DNA of 64,000 nucleotides, taken from Umbelopsis ramanniana AG. Taxonomy: Eukaryota > Mucoromycota > Umbelopsidomycetes > Umbelopsidales > Umbelopsidaceae. Numbering within the stretch: the stretch's first letter is position 1; each line of letters begins with the position of its first letter. The notes beneath the pieces were generated by a model that saw nothing but the letters and a program-made list of their open reading frames with translations, ran no database searches and had not been told where the DNA came from. Below are positions 21,890 through 35,407 of the stretch, one piece after another. The DNA is taken from positions 310,001-374,000 of the forward strand of contig NW_026252090.1 in the NCBI RefSeq assembly GCF_025399195.1, given 5' to 3'. The translations under genes were made by a program, and so were the position numbers.

Positions 21890-23923
21890 TTAGTGACCAT
21901 GGCCGTCGTCTTGTTGTGGTTGGTCAGGAGCAACTATATAATAAAAGAAAGCAGTTAGCAAAGGTAGATGGATGGATGATTAAGCAACGGGTCTTACCCT
22001 TGATCATATCGTCAATTCTCAAAATTGAAATGGCAGCTTCTGTTGCACTCTTCAAACTTCTGATCTTGGACATGGCAGGTTCCAAAACACCAGCGTTCAA
22101 GTTATCTCGTACTTCGCCCTTGATCAATTCAAGACCGTACCACTTCAAAGCACGTTGACGCTCATCAGCTCCGGCATTAAGAGCAGCGTTGTGGTAAGCT
22201 CTCAACTTGGAAACCAATTCAGTTGAGTCCTTGGCGGCATTGACGGCAAGGGTCTTGGGAATAACTAGAAGAGCATTGGCGAACTCAGCAATGGCAAGCT
22301 GTTCTCGGGATCCGAGACTGGTGGCAAAGTTCTCCAAGTAGATGCTGAGAGCAGATTCAACGGCACCACCACCAGGAACCACAGAGCCACTTTCCAAGGT
22401 GCGCTTGACAACGCAGAGAGAATCGTGCAAAGAGCGTTCCATTTCATCCAACATGTAATCGTTTGCACCACGGAGAATGACGGATGCAGAGCTCTGTGTC
22501 TTTGTACCTCTAATCATGATGCATTCATCATCGGAGATACGTTCTTGAACAACTTCTTCTGCAGATCCAAGGTAGGAAGCTTCAAAAGTTTCCTCTCCTT
22601 CCAAGTTGGCGAGTGATGAGGTCAATGTAGCACCGGTTGCTCTTGCAATACGCTTCAAATCTTCCTTCTTACAACGACGGACAGCCATTGCTCCAGCTTC
22701 AACGAACAACTTTAAGCACAAGTCATCGATACCCTTGGTAGTCAAGATGACGTTAGCACCAGTTGCCAATATCTTCTTGATGCGTTCAGTTGTGATTTCA
22801 ATTTCTCTACAAGAGGCAACTATGTATTAGAAACCTTGATCCCCACGCATACATTTATGGCATGCTACCACAACGTACCTCTTTCTAATATCCTCCAACT
22901 TGTCAGGGTCATCAATAACGATGTTGACGCCCATGTGCATTCTGGTCTTTTGGAGGTTCATGTCCAAACAAGCAATCTTTGCGTTTTGAACGCGAGTCTT
23001 CATGGCTTGTGAAGCGACGGTGCAGTTCAAAGCATAACCACGAACGAAGATGGATTCACGGCCAGATTTACCGTGAGCCTTGAGGATATTGACAGCCTTG
23101 ACAGGGTATTTACTTTCACCACGAGCATTGGTGGTCTTGACAGCGAGCATAGATTCGACAGCCAAGTTTGCAAAGAAATCAGAGTCACTGACAGAGAGGG
23201 AGCGAGGTTATCAGTATGCTGGTGAAAAAAATGGGCAATACCATTGAACGCTAAGACTTACGATCCAATGATCTTACTGCTCATAGAGGTCTTGGCAGCG
23301 TTAATCAAACAGTCCTTTCCAAGAGTATCAACCTTGACAGCCATCTGGTCGGCAATAAACTTGCAAGCTTCCTTTGAAGCCAATCGGTAACCAGTGATGA
23401 TGGTAGTAGGATGGATTTTGTTCTTGACAAGTTCGTTGGCGCGTTTCAACAATTCAGCGGCAATGATAACGACTGATGTAGTACCGTCACCAACTTCACG
23501 ATCCTGCTGTTGAGCGAGTTCAACGAGGACCTTTCCGGCAGGGTGTTCGACTTCAAGAAGTTGAAGGATGGTAGCACCATCGTTACTGATGGTAACGTCC
23601 TGTAGATCACGACAATATCAGTACCAAGTGGGATCATCCCGTATTCGCCATGTATTTATACTTACACCGATCTCATCGACAAGCATCTTGTCCAAACCAA
23701 CGGGTCCCAATGAACTCTTGACAATGTTGGCGATCGACACTGCTGCTAAGACTAGATTTCAAATAGATGATGACAGGTTCAGTAACGAGATCATCAAAAA
23801 CTAGTTACCAGCTAACGTATACAGTCAAATGTATAGAAACCTACCGTTAGCTGAACGTACATCTTGTCCAGATGTACGCTCACCGCCGAGGAACAGATTG
23901 GGATTGCGTTCTCGCTGGTACAT
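21890..23923 (-). CDS. TCP1: CCT/TRiC chaperonin subunit alpha
   Basis: Six exons (23923-23845, 23751-23666, 23599-23262, 23187-22879, 22806-21998, 21933-21890) give about 554 aa. Group II chaperonin motifs are intact: [34 protein letters not shown], and the ATPase motif GDGTTSVVI with its catalytic Asp. The apical domain follows, then the conserved VVPGGGAVE near the C-terminal equatorial half. [18 protein letters not shown] matches the alpha subunit specifically. The tail is short and acidic/His-rich. The protein is one of eight subunits of the cytosolic ring that folds actin and tubulin. The ATG at 23923 gives a start equivalent to the yeast protein. Confidence 0.95.
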
Positions 23924-24163
23924 GGTTTGTAAGTTTGAATACGCGTATTGTTCGTTCGGGCTCGAAATTTGTCTGCCTATGAGATTGACCCAGCAGTGGC
24001 TTAGCCCACTCACAATGGATGGCTCAGCGGACAAGTTGAGACTGGAAGTGACGTCGGTTCCTTTTTTTTTTTTGGACCAGAAAAAAAGTTGCGCTAAAAC
24101 TGGGACTGGCTAAAGACCATAGATTAAACCTTTACTTCATCGTAAAGCCCCATATCAAGCGTC

Positions 24164-25989
24164 ATGTCTTCAACCGCTCAGAATGAAAACAATGCTGAAC
24201 ATAATATTGAGATCTGGAAGATCAAGCGACTCATCAAGAGTCTAGAAGCTGCAAGAGGGTATGTTTTTCTTTGTCATCTTCCAACCATCTCATGCAACCA
24301 GCCTTTCACTTCGATTTCAAAGTCCAAGTGTTTTCATAACATCCTGGACCTCATCCCATCAGTCCAGTTCGAATACAGTGCTAACATCATCTATTCATAT
24401 CCTCTAGCAACGGCACATCTATGATTTCATTGATTATTCGTAAGTAAACATACCATGAACGTTTTCTTTAGCGATAGATAAGACGATTCGCACAGCATAC
24501 CGACTATGCCGCAATCCATCGTCATGACTAGCAAAGACACAATGGGAAATGTGTACAAGTCAATTTCGTACCCACATGTTCTATCGCTGAGTCGTCGTCG
24601 TTACGGCCCAACATTCGTCATGGGCCATTTTTATTTTATTTTTATTTACCCAAACCTTATCCGACTTGTAGCTCCAAAGGATCAAATTTCTCGCGTCGCC
24701 AAAATGTTGGCCGATGAATACGGAACAGCATCCAACATCAAATCCCGTGTCAACAGATCGTCTGTGTTAGGTGCTATTACATCTACCCAACAAAGACTCA
24801 AGCTGTACAACAAGGGTAAGTAGATTCAAAGTCTTTCCCGTGACTGGAGCGCCACCTCCTACAGTTTAAAACTCACCTTGTTTTTTCTCTAGCTCCTCCA
24901 AATGGTTTGGTTGTGTATTGCGGTACCATCGTCACTGATGAAGGCAAAGAAAAGCGTGTCAACATTGATTTCGAACCTCACAAGCCTATCAATACATCGT
25001 TGTATCTTTGCGACAACAAGTTCCACACCGAAGCTTTGTCAGAGCTTCTTGAGTCGGATGCTAAGTTCGGCTTCATTATTATGGATGGTAACGGTGCTCT
25101 TTTCGGCACCTTGTCGGGTAATACCCGTGAAATTATACACAAGATGCAGGTCGATCTTCCCAAGAAGCACGGAAGAGGTGGTCAGTCTGCTGTTCGTTTT
25201 GCCCGTCTTAGAGAAGAAAAGCGTCACAACTACGTTCGTAAGGTTGCCGAACTTTCTGTCTCCTTCTTTATTAGTAACGACAAGGTATGCATAACTATCA
25301 TTGCGTGAATTGTCTTTGTTTTCCCACTAACACTCGTTTAGGTCAACGTCGCTGGCTTGGTTCTTGCTGGTTCCGCTGATTTCAAGACCGAATTGGGTCA
25401 ATCCGACATGTTGGATCAACGTCTCCAAAGCAAGATCATCAAGGTTGTTGACGTTTCATATGGTGGAGAGAACGGTTTTAACCAGGCAATTGAGTTGTCT
25501 GCTGAATCTTTGTCCAACGTCAAATTCATTCAAGAGAAGAAGCTCATTCAACAATACTTTGACGAAATTTCCCAAGATACCGGCAAGTTCTGTTTCGGTA
25601 TTGAAGATACTTTGAAGGCGCTTGAACTCGGTGCCGTTGAGACCCTTATTGTTTGGGAAAGCTTGGATCTTACCCGTTATGTTCTCCGTGACTCTGAAGG
25701 TGCCGAACATGTCATTCACCCTAACAAGGAGCAAGAGAAGGACCGAACCATCTTCCTTGATCCTGCCGTCCCCAACACTGAAATGGAGATCGTTGACACC
25801 AAGCCATTGTTGGAATGGTTCACTGAGCGATACAAGGACTTTGGTGCCACCTTGGAATTCGTTACCAACCGTTCTCAAGAAGGTGCTCAGTTCGTTAAAG
25901 GCTTTGGTGGTATTGGAGGTCTTCTCCGATACAAGGTTAACTTTGAGCAGCTCAACTATGATTCTGAAGACGAATTCTTTTCAGACTAG
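24164..25989 (+). CDS. SUP45: Eukaryotic translation termination factor eRF1
   Basis: Five exons (24164-24258, 24408-24439, 24672-24815, 24893-25284, 25342-25989) give 436 aa, the usual length. Stop-codon recognition motifs NIKS (about 64-67) and YLCDNKF (about 128-134) are present. The GGQ loop (186-188), which triggers peptidyl-tRNA hydrolysis, follows in the middle domain. The C-terminal eRF3-binding domain ends with an acidic tail (SEDEFFSD). It acts in the cytosol with eRF3 at all three stop codons. It is divergent from TCP1 with 240 bp between starts, so the two housekeeping genes may share a promoter region. Confidence 0.96.
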
Positions 25990-26342
25990 AGTATCCTGTT
26001 TGTGTAATTTGTCAAATTTGTTATTATCATCCCCACTTGTAGAGTTCCGTCGCCTTTTTGTCCCCGTATTCCTCTTCATCCCTGTCCATTATTTTTTTTT
26101 TCTTCTTAAGTTCTTTCTTCAATAATCTGAACAGAGAAACAAAAAAGTGAAAAGAAATTATTTCTGCCATATATTCGATGTAAGCGTGCAAGGAAGGTAC
26201 GTTGTTTAAATGGGTTGCTGTACCAGGAAACCTTTTGGATCAGCATAGCGGAATTCTGGCTGCTTGCCCCGTCGGACTTTCAACCGCTCATATGATGAAA
26301 GTGAGAGCCAGCACGTTGCTACAAAGTGACTTATTCACGGTA

Positions 26343-29300
26343 ATGGATTATTCATTCTGCTTGACTCGAGATCTGGACATACCTGTCAGCGTACGAATGT
26401 AAGCACCACCACTGCTCTATGTTCGTAAAAGTAATGAAGCTAAGCTTTTTTGTTGATCAGTTCCAGCTTGGAAGGAACGCGGACGAAAAAGTCATTCACA
26501 GAGCTACTTGATAATCCCGAGCTAAAATTCGCTGGCCTCCAAGTGAGGTTGGTAGCCCGTCAATTGTATGCCATAGTGTTGTCATTGTACGTGGGTTAAT
26601 CTATTCCATTTTCACAGCGATCACTCCGACCTATATGTCACCGTACAACTATACGCAGATAACAAGCCGCTGACAGTATCAGTTCGTACCAGTTACAAGG
26701 CGTTCAAACAGCAGTGGAGGTAGGGGGATTGATACCTTTTATAACAGTGTGTGGCTCTGTGCTGATGACTGGGTATTATTTCAGGTGGAATGAATGGTTG
26801 GTTCTTCCCATCAAATATCGAGACTTGCCTGCATCAGCACAATTAGTTATCACCATTTGGGACATTGAGAAACCTCGCAAGACCGTACCAGTAGGAGGAA
26901 CGACATTTAGGCTCTTTGGAGAATATTTGTAAGCTGCGCAGGCATCAGATTTCTGCCATTTCAATATAGCTAATGCAAAGTGTTGGCTGGTGTTAGGACA
27001 ATGCGAAAAGGAAAGCACAAGTTGTATGTATGGCCAGGTATAGAGGCAGATGGAAAGAACGATACAAGTACGCCAAGCAAACTTAAGACAACTAGCGAGC
27101 TGGATCGTTTAGAAAGACTTGTGAAAAAGCATGACGCTGGCGACATTCAACCCGTCGACTGGCTGGATGCTCTTGCATTTCGACAAATAGAGAAGATACA
27201 TAAGGTACATAGGAAAATAATCCATGTTATATCGCGAACTTCATTTAAATCTTACGTATTTGTTGAAAATACAGGAGGAAACTGAGAAATCGCATGATTT
27301 GCACCTCTACATCGACTTTCCAAAGTTTGATTTTCCACTTGTTTATGGTGAAATGGCAAGTGCTATAACTGACGACTCGAGCCGTTTGCCAAATAGACTT
27401 TTCTGTATTAACTTATCCTTTACAGGAGTGCATACTACCAGAATCAACTGGTTCTATGATTGGACAACCACTCACACCACAGCCAAATGCAGCTATTGCA
27501 AACGCTATGAGCCAGCAAATCAATTTCGCCATCGATGAAGATAATATAACCACCGCCCAGTATCCTCCGACAGCGATATCACAATTCAATATTATTTTGG
27601 ATCATGAAATTCACAGGGAAAACCCCGTGGAAGCTAAACATCGACGGCTGGTCCGAAGTCATAGAAATGGTCCCCTCGATAGAGATCTTAAACCCAATCC
27701 CAAGATTCGAGACGAACTTAATGTAAGGCACCAAGGGCACTTGAGGCAAATACAGACGGCTGCAGTATCTGATTCAATCAATTTTATATGTACTATAGAG
27801 TATACTGTCGTATCCCTCTACAAAAACACTCACAGCAGAGGAGAAGGATCTTGCATGGAAGTTCAGATTTTATTTGACAAGGGATAAGAGGGTAAGTAGT
27901 GAATGATCCTATCACTAATGTTCGATATAAAAAATGCTCACCGTGCCCTGCTCTCATTAGGCGCTGACCAAGTTCTTGAAGTGTGTTGTGTGGACCGATC
28001 CTACTGAAGTTCGACAAGCTGTAGACCTGCTTCCACTCTGGGCAGATATTGATGTTGACGATGCCCTGGAGCTTCTAGGAAAAGACTTTGCAAATCGACA
28101 TGTTCGTGCTTATGCTGTCGGCCAGCTCAGAAAAGCAGATGATGATGTAAGTCAATTCTCGCATTTAAGGTATTGTATGCATTGTTTCATTAACGTTGAC
28201 TATATCCCAAATTTACAGGATTTGTTACTCTACCTCTTACAACTGGTACAAGCCCTCAAATTTGAGAGGATAACGGATAACGGCCCAATTTCGTATGACT
28301 CTTCCCTGGCACAGTTCTTGATAGATAGAGCCATAAGAAATCCAATTTTGGGCAACTACTTTCACTGGTAAGAAATGAACCTTTTATTCTGTGAAATATA
28401 TATATAATTTCCTTTGAGCATTTAAGCGTACCATACTCATCGTCATGTTAATGTCGCTGTCCCTATCATTTACTCAGGTACCTTATGGTAGAATGTGAAG
28501 ATAAGGTGGTTGGAAGAATGTATGCAAAAGTAGCATATCATTATTTGACGGCCATTTTGGAGGTAAGCAGTATTCATGTTATATGATCATTCTTTATTGA
28601 TGGCTATCTAACAGATGTGGTCACTGTAGGTGCCAGGCGGTCACCGAAGACGGGACATCCTCAGGAGACAAGGCGAGCTTATTCAAAGGTTGTCCGATTT
28701 GTCCAAAGATGTGAGAGCCATGAAGGACACTCGGCCCAAAAAGGTACACTGTTTTGCCATGCAAGTAAAGAAGCCTTCCCTTGTATCTGATATAATCTCC
28801 TTTAGGTGGAAAAGCTTCGACGAATGATCGCCGATGCAAAAGGTCCTCTTTTCTCGTTCACAACATTGCCTTTTCCTCTCGATCCTCGATATGAAGTTTG
28901 CAAAGTCATCGCTGGTGGGTGCATATGGAACTTTTTGAATTAAATCATAGCTTCGCGCTAACATATGGTGAAAACTCGTAGAAAAATCGGGTGTATTTAA
29001 CAGTAATTTGCAACCACTGAGGTTAACATTTGCTACCCCGGAAGCCATCGAGTATCCAATCATTTTCAAAACTGGTGATGATCTCAGACAAGATCAGCTC
29101 GTCATTCAGATCATCACTCTTATGGACAAACTATTGCAGAAGGAAAATCTTGATTTGAGACTAACACCTTACAAAGTGCTGGCTACCGGACCCGATCATG
29201 GGCTTATGCAATTTGTACCATCCAAGTCCCTAGCTGCTGTTCTGAACGATCATCAAAACAACGTTCTTTCCTTCTTCCGCCAGCATCATCCTGACCCTGG

Positions 29301-29901
29301 ACCTGATGGTATTTATGGTATTGACAGTCAAGTTATGGAGACATACATTCGGAGCTGTGGTAAGTTGGATTGCCCTGAATACACTGATTTACCACATACT
29401 ATATCTTTAACATCATCCTGCCTAGCTGGTTACTGTGTCATAACTTATTTGTTGGGAGTTGGAGACAGACATTTAGATAATTTGCTTTTGTCCCCTGACG
29501 GGTTCCTCTTCCACGTTGACTTTGGATTCATTCTTGGACGAGACCCCAAGCCGTTCCCGCCGCCAATGAAATTGTGCAAGGAAATGATTGAAGCTATGGG
29601 AGGAGCCAACTCTCCTCACTATGCAAAGTTCCGTCAATACTGCTACACAGCCTTTACTACTCTCCGGCGTAACGCAAATCTCATTCTCAATTTGTTTGCC
29701 CTCATGGTTGATGCCAACATCCCCGATATCAAAATCGAGCCGGATAAAGCTGTCTTCAAAGTGCAGGAGAAGTTTCGACTCGATCTCTCGGAGGAGGCGG
29801 CTATCAGTTATTTCCAAGGCTTAATTGCAGAAAGCGTCAATGCCCTGTTCCCCCAAATTATGGAGACCGTCCACAAGTGGGCTCAATACTGGCGACGATA
29901 G
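26343..29901 (+). CDS. VPS34: Class III phosphatidylinositol 3-kinase
   Basis: Fifteen exons join in frame: 26343-26398, 26461-26547, 26618-26719, 26785-26928, 26997-27204, 27275-27355, 27426-27722, 27799-27891, 27961-28146, 28219-28367, 28478-28562, 28630-28743, 28806-28914, 28982-29359, 29426-29901. They encode about 854 aa (yeast Vps34 is 875). Order: N-terminal C2 domain ([22 protein letters not shown]), helical PIK domain ([11 protein letters not shown] to [14 protein letters not shown]), then the lipid kinase. The kinase has the ATP-binding Lys of [13 protein letters not shown] (about 600), catalytic DRHLDN (Asp about 710), DFG (about 728), and the C-terminal helix ending AQYWRR. It makes PI3P for endosomal sorting and autophagy. 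Intron 6 (27356-27425) has a GC donor (ATG|GCAAGT). The exon 2/3 junction (26547/26618) is the least certain join. Confidence 0.93.
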
Positions 29902-32042
<2,141 letters not shown>

Positions 32043-32783
32043 ACCATGTATACGTATTAAGAGGGGAGAGAGTGTAATTTTTTCATGTATAAAAGCAAAT
32101 AGCTTGGGCCCCGTACATTCGGAGCCCAAGACTTGTTTGAAACACCAAAGACATTCCATCATTATTATCCATTAAAATCAATGATACTCCGGCAAAACAT
32201 TACTTCTTTTATCCCATTTTCTTTTACCCAATCTGGAACCTCACGTCAGTCCAACATGAAACAAAAGACTACTTACTTTATTCTTTTTAGTAGATATCAT
32301 CCTTTAGCTGTGGCTGAGCAACACTGAGAGAAGCAACACTGACTTTCAAAAGTGTAAAGCAAGCCAAGCCTTGGCAAGTACCTGCTTCGATCGTCATCGA
32401 ATAGAACTGGGCTAGATTACACGCTTATCGGAGATGGAATGCGGATGATACGACAATGTTTACAATGATTAGGTCACGGGAAGCGTAAAATGGTGTTAAT
32501 ACGCTGTCAAAAATATAGACTGCCAAGACGTGTTTTTCGGAGGGCGATCCAACATATCTGGACGTGGCTTCTTATATAGAAATGTACGTAGTTGCGTGCT
32601 GTCCTGATCCAAAAATAAATTTTTTATCGTTTTCTCGGTGGTAAAAACAACTCAGTCAAAAAAGTGAGCCCAAAAATGGTTTACGTCACTCAGTTATAAA
32701 AAATTACTAGAGGTTAAAATATGGACGATCTTTTGCCTTTTTTTTTTTCGTACCTGCTTGGCTTTTAGATCAGTCTACGTTCC
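32043..32783. other. Intergenic region
   Basis: The first 300 bp are AT-rich 3' flank of the monooxygenase. The rest is the promoter region of the GT31 gene, with poly-T tracts just before its start. No gene seen. Confidence 0.5.
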
Positions 32784-33614
32784 ATGCGATTTGTCGTTCT
32801 TGCCTTCGTCTTGACGTCGACCATCGTCTACTACGCATATCTAGGTTATCTCTTAAACCTACCCAACCTGGGCCGACCGGTGGTATGGCAGAAATACTGC
32901 GACTCTCATACCCCAGACGCTACGCTAGATCCGGTCAATATCTTTGTGGGTGTATTGACCATGGACACCAAATTTGATAGACGACAGATGATTCGAGACA
33001 CCTATTTAATGTACAAGCCAGATAATGTGATATTCAAGTTCGTTCTGGGCCGTCCACGCAATGACCCTGAAGTCATAGCCAAGCTTGAAGAGGAGTATCA
33101 TAAATATGGCGACCTCATGTTTCTAGACATAAAAGAAAACATGAACGAAGGAAAGACATACGAATACTTTCGATATATGGCTGAGACTTATAACACCACA
33201 GGACTCGACTATGTGTTCAAAGCCGATGACGATTCTTACATTCGGCTGGACCGATTGGAACTGGACATGAGGAATCAGAAACGACAAATGCTCTACTGGG
33301 GCTACTTAGTCGGCGATACCTTTATGGGAGGTGAATGCTATGGTCTCTCATTCGACTTGGTACAGTGGGTCAGTACGTCGCAGACAGCTCAGAAATACAA
33401 ATCTGGTCATGAGGATTCTCAGGTACAAAAATGGTTCAAGTGGGCCAGTATCGATAGCAGTGTGCATTATGCTCCAAGGAACTGTTATATATATGACGAC
33501 CCTGAGTCAGACAGCGTCTACGCCAGACCATTAACCGCCGACGCTCGCACCATCGTTGTCCATAATCTCAAACGAAACGATAGATTTATGGCAATCCATC
33601 AGCAATTGCCTTAA
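32784..33614 (+). CDS. GT31-type glycosyltransferase (beta-1,3-galactosyltransferase-like)
   Basis: A single-exon 276-aa protein. A type II membrane anchor is at residues 4-26 (VLAFVLTSTIVYYAYLGYLL), so the catalytic part should face the Golgi lumen. The domain shows the family order: IFVGVLTMDTKFDRRQMIRDTYL, then FKFVLG, EEEYHKYGDLMFLDIKENMNEGKT, the metal/nucleotide-sugar DXD motif as KADDDSYIRL, and GGECYGLSFDLV with GHEDSQV near the end. GT31 enzymes add galactose, GlcNAc or GalNAc in beta-1,3 linkage to surface glycans; the acceptor here is unknown. It is short but contains the whole core. The TATA-poor promoter follows a T-rich stretch. Confidence 0.87.
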   Translation: MRFVVLAFVLTSTIVYYAYLGYLLNLPNLGRPVVWQKYCDSHTPDATLDPVNIFVGVLTMDTKFDRRQMIRDTYLMYKPDNVIFKFVLGRPRNDPEVIAKLEEEYHKYGDLMFLDIKENMNEGKTYEYFRYMAETYNTTGLDYVFKADDDSYIRLDRLELDMRNQKRQMLYWGYLVGDTFMGGECYGLSFDLVQWVSTSQTAQKYKSGHEDSQVQKWFKWASIDSSVHYAPRNCYIYDDPESDSVYARPLTADARTIVVHNLKRNDRFMAIHQQLP

Positions 33615-35407
33615 CCCCGCCTCCGCCCTCCCATCCAGTTCAGTCCGCGTCTAGCAAAGCTAAAAAAAATTATTTTACACCCCCAACCAACCTATCTTAA
33701 TCTTTAAAGCAAAAAAGACAAGAGGTCAAACAACAACAAATCACTCTGTGGCGAGCATTCATATACCCCCAACCGTTTCCTTCTCTTTTGTTCCCTTTCT
33801 TCAGACTCTTTTTTTTTTTCCTTATATTTCTATTTCACACGAATGGGCTTTCCCAAAGGAAAGGGTAGGGTTGCCTCTGTGGTATCCGTAATTACTATCC
33901 AATCACCTGGTGCACCATATCTCGCTGTGTTACAATGTAAACATATAAAGCAATAGTAGACAATATTATGTTTTATTATGTGTTGCGCTAAATTTCTCTC
34001 TCTGCCCTCCCCTCGCTTATGTGGCAACGGTTAGAGAGGCATGCATGCATGCATATTTCTGATAGGAACACACTTACTGCTTTTCCGTTGATTGTTCAAT
34101 TGCAAATTCTTCAACATCGCAAAGGAAACTTTATCGGAGTGAAAAAAAAACCTGACAGCTTGGGATAAAGGGGGTGGGTGTGCTTGGTACGGAGTAACAG
34201 CGCGCGCTTGCACATTAAGTCGGTCTCTGGCGGGAATACACCGTTGTGGGACACACACCAAGCTGTTAGAGAAAAATCCAGAGTCATGTTTGGAAGCTGA
34301 GCGGGGGTCAACTGCTTTGCATCCTTTGATTCTTTGTACTAGGTTGCAAACTTTAGCTGTCACTCAACTTAGACCAATGGAATCCCTTCTTTCCCCTGCC
34401 CTCCCTTAGCCACGAATTGAATCCACCCATGTTCAGCCAATTTTTTTTTAAACAACAGCTTGTCTTTCCTGGGGGGGGGGGAGAAGTGAGATTCCTGGCG
34501 AGAGAGCGACGGAAGGGCCGGAGTATAAAGCAACTCATTGGAATGTACGTACGGGCAGAACGCGCAGTAGGGAAACACAGACATATTCTTCCACATACTT
34601 TCACATTCTGGGATTTTAGAGTTAGATTTGAATTGCGGACAAAAAGCTGAGGATAACTCTATCGATACTGCTCAATTGAAACCAAACTTTTTCCGTGCCT
34701 CGTCTGGTTTTTCTTTCTCACTGCCCTTTCGGCGGCCTAAAGTCAGGGTGACTAGAGGCACACGTTGCCATTGCAATCATTGCATGAACCAACCGAGTAA
34801 GACATATATGTTATTCATGCTTCGGAAAGCGTTGCCCTTGCCATACACAAAATATTGGTAACGTGACAGCCGTTTTCCCAGGTATCCCACAACCTCCATA
34901 CTATTGTGCAATTCAATCTACAGAGCAAACTCCGCCAATCGAAAAGTCATTATCACGCTAACTAATATCACCATTCATGAATGCTCTTTGAGCGACTGTG
35001 TGTTTGGAATAAATGGTCTGCAAGAGTAACTTTCTTTGTAACGCTAACGCTGCTTAGAACCTCTTGGAGGTTCGATGAGCTTTGTTTGATAGTAGCATTG
35101 ACACATATCAAACACTTTCACACTGAATGTAAGTTAAAATAAACAAACATTAAGAAAAAATAAATATGTGCATAACGGTATGAAACCCATGCATTGCCCA
35201 TCAATTTCGAATTGGTTGCTCGTGGCAACCGCTTATAGATGAAATAAAAACCCCCGGATTGGTTTGAACTGTACTGAATTTATTGAGAACAAAAATTATG
35301 TAACTTGAAAGTGGAGACTAATGACTGCATATGATACAAAGGAGAAAGGAGAGAAGGGTGATGGGACAAATGCAAGGAGGGAGGTATCGCAAGAAACGAT
35401 AAGGGAG
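33615..35407. other. Long intergenic region with simple repeats
   Basis: About 1.8 kb between the GT31 gene and the 3' end of the KDM5 gene. It contains a short GCAT tetranucleotide run near 34040-34052, a ten-G tract near 34473-34482, several poly-T/poly-A runs and CT-rich stretches. A plus-strand frame at 34628-34861 has no recognisable domain. No gene can be supported. Confidence 0.45.

Noticed and set aside
34628-34861. 77-codon plus-strand frame in the long intergenic region
   Set aside because: No domain, no homology recognised and no partner exon; composition is ambiguous.
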